Below are positions 7,629-15,596 of a stretch of 64,000 bases of DNA, one piece after another (the stretch's first letter is position 1; every line of letters starts with the position of its first letter). Under the pieces are notes generated by a model. The model saw only the letters and a list, made by a program, of their open reading frames with translations. It was not told the DNA's origin and searched no databases. The DNA is from Microbulbifer sp. THAF38 (GTDB lineage: Bacteria > Pseudomonadota > Gammaproteobacteria > Pseudomonadales > Cellvibrionaceae), in NCBI RefSeq assembly GCF_009363535.1, contig NZ_CP045370.1, positions 38,669 through 102,668 on the forward strand. The letters run 5' to 3'. A program made the position numbers and the translations under genes.

Positions 7629-8411
7629 ATGTGCTTCGAACTAGATATACTTAAAAAGTTAAAAAAGTCAATGAGTGAGGCATGCGATGACGCATTCTAT
7701 TTTTCTGCGGATGAGAAAAAACTTATCGATGCCGAATACCTCCTTACAGTGAATGCAGCAAAGGCGATTAAAGAATTAAACCACAGCTTTGGTATCCCAT
7801 ACAAAATATGCCTTGAAAACGTTACCAAGGAATTCGCTTCTGCCTGTACACCTCGCATGAGGCGGGAAAAAGCAGATAATATTCTAGGCTATAATCCCGG
7901 AATTCTAACTTCCAACGATATAAAGAGACCGGGAAAGATCGATATTGCTGTTTATACAAATACAAATGGTATCGATATCCCGCTCTGTGCAATTGAGGTT
8001 AAGGGATTCAATCCAAGCAAACAGTTAATCATTAAAGACCTTGAGCGAAACTCAGAGTATTTTGGTTTAGCTTCGCGCACCGGCACATCAACCTTACCCT
8101 TTGCTGTTTTTATTGGACTACATAGCTATAAAGGGGTTTGGGATGACAAGAAAGAGAAGTCAAATATTTTAAAAGTCAAAAATCGCTATGAAAAATACAT
8201 TTCTGGCAACAATAACCTAAACAGTCTGCACCAGAAAGTGGATGTCTTTACAATTCGCCGTGGGGTACTTCCAGACCTCAATGGTCCATATATTCAAGAG
8301 CATGGGTTACAGGGTGATGAAGACTACCACTTTGTAGGTGTCGTCATTACAACGAAGAAAAATCTAACGATTCAAAGCACACCGACGCAGAAAAGCTACG
8401 CCGAGGTTTGA
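7629..8411 (+). CDS. Protein with PD-(D/E)XK nuclease-like core
   Basis: A 260-residue protein. The centre reads GKIDIAVYT (D near residue 104), then about 18 residues later CAIEVKGF (E-V-K near 123-125), the spacing of a restriction-endonuclease-like D...ExK active site. Flanking helices include a conserved-looking 'YKICLENVTKEF' before it. No known restriction family is recognised, and no methyltransferase lies beside it. The start is uncertain: neither the first ATG nor MSEACDD at 7671 has a good ribosome site. AT-rich compared with the transfer genes, in keeping with recent acquisition. Confidence 0.5.
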   Translation: MCFELDILKKLKKSMSEACDDAFYFSADEKKLIDAEYLLTVNAAKAIKELNHSFGIPYKICLENVTKEFASACTPRMRREKADNILGYNPGILTSNDIKRPGKIDIAVYTNTNGIDIPLCAIEVKGFNPSKQLIIKDLERNSEYFGLASRTGTSTLPFAVFIGLHSYKGVWDDKKEKSNILKVKNRYEKYISGNNNLNSLHQKVDVFTIRRGVLPDLNGPYIQEHGLQGDEDYHFVGVVITTKKNLTIQSTPTQKSYAEV

Positions 8412-8470
8412 GGCCTTAGGCTTAAAAACGAACGTTGCAGATTGTTGCAGTTTGTTGTAGTCTTGCGGGT

Positions 8471-9040
8471 ATGAAGACAGCAAAAATCTTATCCGATGCA
8501 AAATCGGCCCCCTCAAAGGGGTCACTTGAAGCTCACCGTGAGGCAATTCTGCTTCTACGCGAGAAAGGATATACATGGCGTGAGATTTCAGGTTTCCTCG
8601 CTGAAAGAGGGATTCACGCAGACCACACCAAAATATATCGCTTTTTCAATAAGCCAAAACCAAAAGCGAACAGGAAGTTAACCATGAATGTAATCAGTTC
8701 TGAAGAATATGAAAATGCGTTAAAACAAATTTCAATCAGCGACAAACAAAAATTGATGCTGAAAGCCCACTATGAGGCTCCGAATAGATCAATCACTTAC
8801 TCTCAATTAGCGCGGGCAGCTGGTTACGATGATTATGCAGTAGCTAATCGCCAATATGGACAACTTGGTCGAGACCTTGGAGAGGCTGTTAGTTTCCAAT
8901 TTGCTGATGCTGAAACTCGACCGGGAGAAAAGTTTTATAGTAGTTCAATTGGCATGCCTAATGCCTATACAACCGGTGAGTTTCAGTTGGTAATGCATCA
9001 TGAACTTTCTAAAGCAATTCAAAATTTGCAATTGTTTTGA
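8471..9040 (+). CDS. HTH protein, probable integron cassette gene
   Basis: A 189-residue protein in two parts. Residues 15-60 (GSLEAHREAILLLREKGYTWREISGFLAERGI, then TKIYRFF) match the short helix-turn-helix found in plasmid mobilisation and TraK-like regulators. Residues 85-135 (KLMLKAHYEAPNRSITYSQLARAAGY, then NRQYGQLGRDLGEAV) match a domain seen in front of HNH endonucleases. The stop codon is followed within 6 bp by an attC-like site, the arrangement of an integron gene cassette. Start at ATG 8471; an in-frame TTG at 8435 is possible. Function unknown. Confidence 0.55.
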   Translation: MKTAKILSDAKSAPSKGSLEAHREAILLLREKGYTWREISGFLAERGIHADHTKIYRFFNKPKPKANRKLTMNVISSEEYENALKQISISDKQKLMLKAHYEAPNRSITYSQLARAAGYDDYAVANRQYGQLGRDLGEAVSFQFADAETRPGEKFYSSSIGMPNAYTTGEFQLVMHHELSKAIQNLQLF

Positions 9041-9044
9041 AAAA

Positions 9045-9096
9045 TCTAACAATCGCATTCACTCTTATAAAATTAAGCTGCGCCGCGCGAGGCGTT
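9045..9096 (+). repeat. attC-like site
   Basis: CTAACAATCGC at the left and GCGAGGCGTTAG at the right are inverted complementary ends (CTAAC/GTTAG and TCGC/GCGA), spanning about 50 bp and starting 6 bp after a stop codon. This is the layout of an integron attC recombination site. The right core reads GTTAGCT, one position off the GTTRRRY consensus. No integrase IntI is in the window. Confidence 0.4.
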
Positions 9097-9118
9097 AGCT
9101 GCAAAAGGGAATTTACGT

Positions 9119-9724
9119 ATGAAGAAATCAATTCTACTATTTTTGCTCTTTATATTTAGCAGTTTCTCCTACTCGTATGATTATTTGAAACATACAGGGG
9201 TGGTGACAAAAGCAGAGTCGTGCAAAATGTATCGTGAATTTGATTTGGAAGATTGTAAAAAGCAAGCTGCCACGGTCAAAGGTCACTTTTACCAGCCAAA
9301 GTGCGACATGTGGAATCGACAACGAGAAAGTGCATTGGCTGACTGTAATGGTGTTTCAGATCGAGCCATAATGGAAAAGGAACAGAATAAAGATCGACAA
9401 TCGCTGAGGCGCGATCATACTCATATCTTATTTGAGAAAGGCCGGCTTGTTTGTCGCTCCGAAAAGTCTTTTCGTGATACATACAATTATGTTGTTACTC
9501 AACAGCCCGGGACTCCACCACATTTAAGATCTAAGATATGCAGGGTGCTGCAATATGAAACCATTGTTAAAATTGACAATAAATCATCTGACCAAAAAGT
9601 GGCGGAAATTACATATATGGATAATTACGGTGCACTTCGCTATGGTTTTACAGCTCTAGCTTGGCTTGTAACAAAAGAAAAATATAAAGAGATAGTAGAG
9701 CAGCGTAAAAATGGGCTAATGTAA
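9119..9724 (+). CDS. Secreted hypothetical protein
   Basis: A 201-residue protein with a clear signal peptide (MKKSILLFLLFIFSSFSYS). The mature part has at least six Cys residues spaced as pairs (CKMYREFDLEDCKKQ, CDMWNRQRESALADC, and later CRSEK and CRVLQ), suggesting disulfides in the periplasm. Not recognised. AAAGGGA precedes the ATG. It begins right after the attC-like site, so it may be the next cassette gene, but no second attC is seen after it. Confidence 0.55.
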   Translation: MKKSILLFLLFIFSSFSYSYDYLKHTGVVTKAESCKMYREFDLEDCKKQAATVKGHFYQPKCDMWNRQRESALADCNGVSDRAIMEKEQNKDRQSLRRDHTHILFEKGRLVCRSEKSFRDTYNYVVTQQPGTPPHLRSKICRVLQYETIVKIDNKSSDQKVAEITYMDNYGALRYGFTALAWLVTKEKYKEIVEQRKNGLM

Positions 9725-9826
9725 GCACCAAAAAAAGGGGCTTTAATCGCCTAAAAAAACGCAACTGGGACTGTTAACTCCTCTGCGCTCTACAAACAAC
9801 CCTTAAACCGGACGTTCAAAGTCTAG

Positions 9827-10345
9827 ATGCGTTTACTTTCTTTACTTGTTTTGACTGCCGTACTAAGCGGCTGCTACGAAACTGAGCTTGAGGCCTATGA
9901 TCGCCAGCAATGGCTCCCCCGCTGGTCCGATGCGGACGGCGATTGCCAGAACACTCGGCAGGAGCTGCTGATCCGCCTCTCCTTGGCTCCGGTGACCTTT
10001 AGCAATGAGAAGGCCTGCACCGTCGTTTCGGGCTTATGGATGGACCCCTATACCGGGCTGTTTTTCCAAAAGGCTTCGGATCTGGATGTTGAACATATAG
10101 TCCCACTTTCATGGGCCCATAAGCACGGTGGTGCCAGTTGGACCCGAGAACAGCGCCGCGCCTTTGCCGAAGACCCGGCTAATCTGTGGCTGGTGGATGA
10201 TGGCCACAACCAAAGTAAAGGCGAAAAAGGTCCTGATGAATGGTTGCCTCCATACACACCTGCCCGAGCTATTTATATTCAGCAATTTGAAGCTGTTGCT
10301 TCGCGGTATGGACTAACGTTGCCTGATAACAGCAGCTATCAGTAG
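9827..10345 (+). CDS. Exported HNH-family nuclease, lipoprotein-like
   Basis: A 172-residue protein. The N-terminus has a lipobox-type signal (LLVLTAVLSGC, Cys at residue 16), so it is probably lipid-anchored. The catalytic part reads DVEHIVPLSWA (residues about 87-97) and, after about 25 residues, PANLWLVDDGHNQSKGEKGPDEW. This is the DxEHIVP...N...HNxxK arrangement of secreted HNH nucleases related to the DUF1524 group. It may degrade incoming or extracellular DNA; the target is inference. GC-richer than the gene before it. Confidence 0.7.
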   Translation: MRLLSLLVLTAVLSGCYETELEAYDRQQWLPRWSDADGDCQNTRQELLIRLSLAPVTFSNEKACTVVSGLWMDPYTGLFFQKASDLDVEHIVPLSWAHKHGGASWTREQRRAFAEDPANLWLVDDGHNQSKGEKGPDEWLPPYTPARAIYIQQFEAVASRYGLTLPDNSSYQ

Positions 10346-10400
10346 GTGCCAGAGCACTATGAGCACTCTAGTCCCTATCTATATAAGCTCTTATGTTATG

Positions 10401-10430
10401 GCCAGCCCGAGAAACTTCTTGGGCTAGCCA
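10401..10430 (+). terminator. Hairpin after the nuclease gene
   Basis: GGCCAGCCC and GGGCTAGCC form a 9-bp stem with one mismatch around a GAGAAACTTCTT loop that can pair further. The T-tract is poor, so termination is possible but not certain. Confidence 0.4.
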
Positions 10431-10471
10431 TATTCACTTTGGAGAAGTGTGAGCTGTATTGGTTATTTAGT

Positions 10472-10633
10472 TTACTCTACTGTCGGCTCTACAAATGAAA
10501 GGGTGCTAAAAACAGTCCCCAATATCTCTTTGTAATGCCCTAACTTCTCTTGAGGCAAGGCAACAGTGGTGACAGAGACGATGAGCAGAACTCCAAGTAG
10601 AGTGTTAGAAGCTATGACTTTTACTTTATTCAA
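10472..10633 (-). CDS. Small single-pass membrane protein
   Basis: A 53-residue frame beginning with TTG (reads MNKVKVIASNTLLGVLLIVSV...) preceded by AGGAAA about 10 bp upstream. Residues 10-28 are a hydrophobic helix, followed by a polar tail ending FVEPTVE. Coding is supported only by the ribosome site and the sensible composition. Not recognised. Confidence 0.4.
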   Translation of the reverse strand: MNKVKVIASNTLLGVLLIVSVTTVALPQEKLGHYKEILGTVFSTLSFVEPTVE

Positions 10634-10953
10634 AATTTTAGTTTCCTAAAAATTTGACTCAACTAAACTTTTTGTTGTACTGTGTAACATGTTACGCGGT
10701 ATGCAATATGTACTCAGTACAATTTTGAATTGAGCCATTGGTTCACTATGGTCCTTAAGGGTGTGGGCCACCCTTAAGGTCTATCAAGACACAAGTACTT
10801 CGTACTCACATCAAAAGCACTTAGCAACATCTGGTACCTAGATAGTTGAGAAAGTGCCATTTTCTATGATCTCACCTTTTCCATCTCCAGTAAACTATTC
10901 TCTTTCTTTTATCTAATTTGAAATTTTTGTTCCATTTTATTTCCTAGGAATAG
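10634..10953. other. Intergenic, no gene seen
   Basis: An AT-rich 320-bp stretch between the small membrane protein and the frameshifted regulator. It contains TGTAACATGTTACG, a short near-palindrome at about 10681-10694. No coding signal found. Confidence 0.35.
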
Positions 10954-11357
10954 CTACTTACGACTTCTCCATAGCCGATAGATATTCTCAATATTCCTTT
11001 GTATGTATAGTTGCCACTCCTCTGGCGGTTGCGTGTGGAGCGGCGCACTAAAAGGCGGAAAAGGTAGCGGTGAAAAGTGGTGCAGTTTCTCCACCCCGTG
11101 TACCTCCGCCAACGTAATCCCCACCGCCTCACACAAGGCCGGCAGCAGCTCTACCGGTATCTTCTGCTTGCCTGTTTCCATTTTCGAAACTTGAGATGGC
11201 GCAGCCCCTGCTGCCTAGCCAACTGTGCGATCGTTTTCCCCTCCTTTTTCCTTGCGTTGAGCAGGCGTTCGCCCAGTGTCCCGGCCTCAACCATCCATCC
11301 ATCCGTATTAGGTACCCTCTTAAGAACAAGTTTTCGATTTTCGAAATAAAACCTCAT
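10954..11357 (-). pseudogene. XRE-family regulator with frameshift
   Basis: Two overlapping frames on the minus strand together make one XRE-type protein of about 133 residues. The N-terminal frame reads GERLLNARKKEGKTIAQLARQQG; the C-terminal frame continues APSQVSKMETGKQKIPVELL then LCEAVGITLAEVHG, the rest of the helix-turn-helix domain. The break is near base 11205, where one missing base would restore the frame. It may be a real loss or a sequencing error. It lies upstream of the umuDC pair on the opposite strand. A broken repressor here would leave control of umuDC to LexA alone, if it ever regulated them. Confidence 0.7.
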
Positions 11358-11538
11358 TTTCCATTTCTAAATTAGAAAAAACCCAGTTTATCCGTTCATA
11401 AACCGTGAAATTGTTAGTAATGTTTCGGTGCATGTCGCCAAAATCCGGGGTAATACACTAACGGGTCTTGGCGGTGGTAAGTCACTTAGGTCAGTGCCTT
11501 TGGCGGCAAGGGTTTATCGCTCCAATAGGAGGTAGACC

Positions 11539-11748
11539 ATGCCTTTGACTGCTCATATTCAACAGCTTCACCGCGTCAACAATCTCTGTACCGGCCTGTA
11601 GTGGATTGCGGACTGTCCCAATCAAACCGCGCGCACCACCTTGTTGCAGCTGATCGGTGAGGAGGTGGGGGAAACACTCAAGGGGGTTTTTTACGCAGTG
11701 GAGGAAAAGGCCCCTGGTAGAAGCTTGTCCATAGAAGAAGCAGCCTAG
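11539..11748 (+). pseudogene. Small gene with an in-frame stop
   Basis: From an AGGAGG ribosome site and ATG at 11539, a 70-codon frame is interrupted only once, by TAG at 11599-11601. The part after it (TARTTLLQLIGEEVGETLKGVFYAVEE) reads as normal protein with a long helix. A single nonsense change is the simplest account. Not recognised. Confidence 0.5.
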
Positions 11749-11757
11749 TCTGCTGTT

Positions 11758-11787
11758 GAGGCCGGTGCTGTGGGTGGTACCGGCCTC
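11758..11787 (+). terminator. Perfect inverted repeat, terminator-like
   Basis: GAGGCCGGT and ACCGGCCTC are perfect 9-bp arms separated by 12 bp, 10 bp after the broken small gene and upstream of umuD. There is no T-tract, so a protein site is possible. Confidence 0.45.
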
Positions 11788-11832
11788 ATAGTCATCCATT
11801 GCCCTTGCCGGTTGCTGCCCTCTGGCAATAAA

Positions 11833-11848
11833 CTGTATGTATATACAG
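11833..11848 (+). promoter_or_regulatory. LexA (SOS) box of umuDC
   Basis: CTGTATGTATATACAG fits the LexA consensus CTGT-N8-ACAG exactly, and the flanking bases (A before, TA after) also fit. It lies 18 bp before the umuD start, so LexA would block umuDC until DNA damage. Confidence 0.9.
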
Positions 11849-11865
11849 TAATCAGGGTTTCCAGA

Positions 11866-12255
11866 ATGAAGCTTTCCCCACTCTATGGCCACGGCGTTGC
11901 CTGTGGTTTTCCCTCTCCTGCCGATGACCACAAGGAGGCGGCACTCAGCCTGGATGAACACCTGATCTCCAAGCCTGCGGCAACCTTTATGGCGCGGGCG
12001 AACGGGGATTCCATGATGGGGCTCGGAATCTTCGATAAGGATCTGTTGATTGTCGATCGCTCACTGACGCCCGCCCATGGCGATGTGGTTGTGGTAGCCC
12101 TGGATGGCCAGCTGACTTGCAAGGTGCTGGACCAGCAGCAGGGGCGGCTGCTCTCTGCCAATGATGACTACGCCCCGATCCCCATCTGGGAAGGGCAGGA
12201 ATTGATTGTGGAGGGGGTGGTGAAAGCTTCGGTACGTTACCACCGGCCGCGCTGA
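11866..12255 (+). CDS. umuD: UmuD-like SOS mutagenesis protein
   Basis: A 129-residue S24-family protein, the autoproteolytic partner of DNA polymerase V. The cleavage site is ACGFPS (Cys13-Gly14), the nucleophile is Ser49 in GDSMMG, and the general base is Lys86 in LTCKVL. After RecA-stimulated self-cleavage the product joins UmuC. An in-frame start 96 bp upstream would overlap the SOS box, so the ATG at 11866 is preferred. The umuC start follows the stop codon without a gap. A decayed paralogue lies at 6653. Plasmids and ICEs often carry such pairs (mucAB, rumAB). Confidence 0.92.
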   Translation: MKLSPLYGHGVACGFPSPADDHKEAALSLDEHLISKPAATFMARANGDSMMGLGIFDKDLLIVDRSLTPAHGDVVVVALDGQLTCKVLDQQQGRLLSANDDYAPIPIWEGQELIVEGVVKASVRYHRPR

Positions 12256-13509
12256 ATGCTGGTACTGGTGGATTGCAATAGCTGCTATGCCAGCTGTGAG
12301 CAGATATTTCGGCCCGACCTGCGTGGGCGCCCGGTGGTAGTGCTCTCCAACAATGACGGCTTTGTAGTGGCGCGCTCCAAGGAGGCGAAGCTATTGGGCA
12401 TTGGCGACCTGGAGCCCTTCTTCAAGGTTCAGCACCTGCTGCGTGCCCACCGGGTGGCCATCTTTTCCAGCAACTACCCGCTGTATGGCGATATCTCCCA
12501 CCGGGTGATGACTACCCTGCGAGAGTTCGGCCCCAACGTGGAGGTCTACAGCATCGATGAGATGTTTTTGGACCTGCACGGGCTGCAGGAGGATTGGCAG
12601 GACTACGGCCGCAAGATCCGCAACACGCTCTGGCGTAACATCCGTATGCCTGTGGGTGTGGGCATCGCCCCCAGTAAAACCCTGGCCAAGCTCGCCAACC
12701 GCGCGGCCAAGAAAATCCCCAAGTGCGATGGCGTCTGTGCGCTGGATACGCCGGAGAAATGGCAGTGGATGCAGCGCCGCACCGCCGTCAATGATGTGTG
12801 GGGTATAGGCCGTCGCCTCACCAAGCGCCTGGCGGATTTCGGCATAGAAACCGCCTACGATCTGGCGCAGGCCAACCCGAAAATTTTGCGCCGCCGTATC
12901 AATGTGAATATTGAGCGTACTATTGAGGAATTGAATGGGATTCCCTGTCTGGGTTTGGAGGAAGAGCCCCCGGCCAAGAAACAGATCTATTGCACCCGCT
13001 CTTTTGGTGAAAAGCTCACCGACCTATCGCCCATACTACAAGCCGCGACCCTCTATGCCAGCAGGGCGGCGGAGAAACTGCGCACACAGAAATCGCTGGT
13101 TAAGTCGATTCACCTATTCCTGCACACCTCACCCCACGAACCCAACTACTACAGCCGCAGCGCCGTAGTGCAGACCCAATACCCCACCGATGACACGCGG
13201 GTGATCGTGCGGCTGGTGAGAGAAGCCATTGCCGATTTATACCGCCCCGGCTGCCGCTTTATGAAAGCGGGCGTTGGGCTAATCGAGATAATCCCCCGCG
13301 CACTGGGGCAGGGTGATCTGTTCACCCCAGGGCAATCGCTCAGGGCAGGGCAGACCATGCAGGCCATGGACCGGATCAATAAAAAGTTTGGTCGCGGGAC
13401 TTTGTTTCTAGGTGCTGAAGGTATCCAGAAAAAGTGGAAGATGCGGCAGGCCTTTACATCGCCCGCCTATACGACTCGGTGGGGGGATTTGCCTAGAGTT
13501 AAAACTTAG
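12256..13509 (+). CDS. umuC: UmuC-like Y-family DNA polymerase
   Basis: A 417-residue catalytic subunit of polymerase V, about the usual length. Metal-binding residues are visible: Asp6 in LVDCNSCYASCE and Asp101-Glu102 in YSIDEMFLDL. The HhH region (VWGIGRRLTKRLADFGI) is near residue 178. It starts immediately after the umuD stop (TGAATG), so translation is coupled. It carries out error-prone bypass synthesis during the SOS response. No defect seen. Confidence 0.93.
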   Translation: MLVLVDCNSCYASCEQIFRPDLRGRPVVVLSNNDGFVVARSKEAKLLGIGDLEPFFKVQHLLRAHRVAIFSSNYPLYGDISHRVMTTLREFGPNVEVYSIDEMFLDLHGLQEDWQDYGRKIRNTLWRNIRMPVGVGIAPSKTLAKLANRAAKKIPKCDGVCALDTPEKWQWMQRRTAVNDVWGIGRRLTKRLADFGIETAYDLAQANPKILRRRINVNIERTIEELNGIPCLGLEEEPPAKKQIYCTRSFGEKLTDLSPILQAATLYASRAAEKLRTQKSLVKSIHLFLHTSPHEPNYYSRSAVVQTQYPTDDTRVIVRLVREAIADLYRPGCRFMKAGVGLIEIIPRALGQGDLFTPGQSLRAGQTMQAMDRINKKFGRGTLFLGAEGIQKKWKMRQAFTSPAYTTRWGDLPRVKT

Positions 13510-13754
13510 ATTACAGCATGATTCTTAAGCCTTTCTTTCCCGTTGCTCCCCTAATAACGCTGCTATGCAAATCAAACTAAAGCTCAGGAAACTAGAGGCT
13601 TCAATGATTCAATTTTTTATCTAGGGTTTGATGCTCAGAGTATCTGATACATATCAAGTTTTATGTCCCACAAAGACTTGAACCATTGCTATTTCGAGAG
13701 TTGCTGGTTTTAGAGCCCATGAGATAGTGAAACCAGCAGAAATTGGAGAAGAGC

Positions 13755-14306
13755 ATGGACTATCGGTTTTTGAGGGTGGATGTATCTGCGGCGACCTTTG
13801 AGGGACTTTCCTTATCGTACCAACGAAAGATTGCCTTGGTGGCCACAGTCGGCATTTGGCTTGGAATGGGATACGCCTGTTACATAGCAGCCTTGCGGTT
13901 GGAAGGCTTACACATTGCCGAAGATGTCGTGGATGCTTTTTTATTTGGCATATTGATCCACAACATTCTATGTGGTCAGTTCTTCTTGCTTACCGCCTCA
14001 AAGGCATTGCTGTATGTGACACCTCTCGGTGTGCTTTATCGTCAGGATAGGGCAATCCTCGATAAGGCGAAGGAGGAACTCCTCAAAATCACCAGCGAAG
14101 TGCAGCTCAGAGACTATCTGGAGTACGGGAAGATTAACCCTGCGATTCGAGCTCGCGGTAGCCTGGTGGTTATGGCTCACCAAAGTAAGGGCGATCTTAA
14201 GCCATGGATCGGCAATGCTAGGAATCTCAAATTGCTGGCGAATCTTGTGTACCAGATCTACTTGGTTGAAAAAGTATTGCTGCAGGATACCGAAGCAAAT
14301 ACATAG
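13755..14306 (+). CDS. Two-TM membrane protein, unknown
   Basis: A 183-residue protein, not recognised. Two hydrophobic segments occur at about residues 27-48 and 58-82, followed by a cytoplasmic-looking helical domain rich in charged residues (YRQDRAILDKAKEELLKITSEV). TTGGAGAAG precedes the ATG at 13755. It ends 18 bp before the GGGTCATT operator of the next operon, so it is probably a separate transcription unit. Confidence 0.6.
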   Translation: MDYRFLRVDVSAATFEGLSLSYQRKIALVATVGIWLGMGYACYIAALRLEGLHIAEDVVDAFLFGILIHNILCGQFFLLTASKALLYVTPLGVLYRQDRAILDKAKEELLKITSEVQLRDYLEYGKINPAIRARGSLVVMAHQSKGDLKPWIGNARNLKLLANLVYQIYLVEKVLLQDTEANT

Positions 14307-14323
14307 TCCATCAAATTTATAAA

Positions 14324-14343
14324 GGGTCATTCCAGATTGATCC
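14324..14343 (+). promoter_or_regulatory. Operator O1, GGGTCATT-N7-GATCC
   Basis: A 20-bp interrupted palindrome 62 bp before the start of the nine-gene run. Its flanks AAA and TTT extend the symmetry. The left half is identical to O3, O4 and O5; the right half has one change. See also 18976, 44367, 54348 and 60867. Confidence 0.6.
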
Positions 14344-14405
14344 TTTAAACATCCTTTCCCCTAGGGGAACACATACCATAGCTTTCAGAAAAAATGGAGG
14401 CTTGG

Positions 14406-14570
14406 ATGTTCATTAGTACACCCTTTGTCAGATTCACAGTAAACCGGCTATACCGCCAAGGAAAGCTGGACCAGCAGCAGCGAGACTACCTGATACTCCA
14501 GGACCGCCAGATAAACATGATGATCTCCATTGGCGCATTGGTGCTCATCGCGGCTTATTTCTTTAGATAG
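14406..14570 (+). CDS. Small membrane protein, first gene of nine-gene run
   Basis: A 54-residue protein: an amphipathic, Gln/Arg-rich N-terminal part (VNRLYRQGKLDQQQRDYLILQDRQ) and a C-terminal hydrophobic helix (residues 35-53) ending FFR. Probably tail-anchored. ATGGAGGC gives a ribosome site 5 bp before the ATG. The next gene begins 14 bp after the stop. Not recognised. Confidence 0.55.
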   Translation: MFISTPFVRFTVNRLYRQGKLDQQQRDYLILQDRQINMMISIGALVLIAAYFFR

Positions 14571-14584
14571 CCTGAGGAATTCGA

Positions 14585-14869
14585 GTGAGCAATATTGTTC
14601 ATGTTGACTTTAGTGCTAGGAAATCTGAAAGGGCATTCAGCGCTGACGTGTACTCCTATTGCATGAAGAAGTACCGGTTCCAGGTAGTGGCGGCGTCCAT
14701 CACTGAAGCCTATTGCGCATTTGTTGCGGAAGCAGTGATTCATGGTGTCAATGTAATTCGATGCATTGCTATTTACTTCGGGTTGGCTGACCAGAGGGAT
14801 AAGCGACAAGTACCTGCCAGAGTGTGGCAGCAGCTCGACCCTGTTGCCGGCCGGCTAGTAGAGTATTGA
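14585..14869 (+). CDS. Hypothetical protein
   Basis: A 94-residue protein from a GTG start, not recognised. It has a mildly hydrophobic middle (AYCAFVAEAVIHGVNVIRCIAIYFG) that may be one membrane segment. The stop overlaps the next start (TGATG), so translation is coupled. Confidence 0.5.
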   Translation: MSNIVHVDFSARKSERAFSADVYSYCMKKYRFQVVAASITEAYCAFVAEAVIHGVNVIRCIAIYFGLADQRDKRQVPARVWQQLDPVAGRLVEY

Positions 14870-15168
14870 TGATGGACTGGTTTCGTTCTCCAAAGTCTTT
14901 CCCCTACATTGTCGTCGCTACGGCAACATTCTTGATGTTAGTCATACTCAAATCTGGTGAGCATGTATCCATCACTTTCCCGTTACTACTTTTCATGTCG
15001 GCAAAGCTGAGTGTCATTTTCGGCTCAGTGGAAATCGGTCTCTCCTGTATTGGCCGCTATGAAAATAAAGAAGATATATATCGAGCAATTAGCAGGGCAA
15101 TTTCTGCCTTTGGGATGGCTATGTCTTTTATGTTGTTAATTGGGGCTTATGAGGCAGCTAAGGCTTGA
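14869..15168 (+). CDS. Two-to-three-TM membrane protein
   Basis: A 99-residue protein with hydrophobic segments at about residues 12-28, 36-56 and 76-95. It resembles small TrbC/VirB2-like or holin-like proteins only in size and layout. The start overlaps the upstream stop. The next gene uses an AAGGAGG ribosome site that overlaps this stop codon. Confidence 0.5.
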   Translation: MMDWFRSPKSFPYIVVATATFLMLVILKSGEHVSITFPLLLFMSAKLSVIFGSVEIGLSCIGRYENKEDIYRAISRAISAFGMAMSFMLLIGAYEAAKA

Positions 15169-15179
15169 AGGAGGAAACT

Positions 15180-15587
15180 TTGAAACTTATAAGGATCAGC
15201 GAGATAAAGTCAGAAGCTGTGGGTGATCGCTGGCTCTATCAAGTTCTTGAGCACCTGGATACGTTCACATTACTTGAATGTCGAGCTAAACAGAAAGTCT
15301 CTTTAATAGACATTACACAGACCCTTATCCTCGATCATTTTGATGAGGCAGATAATCCTGCCTTACTTCTACATCAAATATTGAACTCGGAATGTGAGTT
15401 TAAAACACTCATTGTTGTATCAACTATGTCGGAATTTGATAGTAGTTATTTATCCAATTTTAATTTTGATATGAACATAGGATTTGGTGGTGATCCAAAT
15501 TCGCCGAGCGCACTTAACACTTTACATGTAGATGATCTTGATGTGGCAATACGCCTGGTGAGAAACAGCTTGCGGCACGCAGCTTAA
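15180..15587 (+). CDS. Hypothetical cytoplasmic protein
   Basis: A 135-residue acidic protein with no signal or membrane segment. The TTG at 15180 has a strong AAGGAGG five bp upstream and is preferred to an upstream TTG that overlaps the preceding gene. Not recognised. Confidence 0.5.
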   Translation: MKLIRISEIKSEAVGDRWLYQVLEHLDTFTLLECRAKQKVSLIDITQTLILDHFDEADNPALLLHQILNSECEFKTLIVVSTMSEFDSSYLSNFNFDMNIGFGGDPNSPSALNTLHVDDLDVAIRLVRNSLRHAA

Positions 15588-15596
15588 GGGGGAGAT

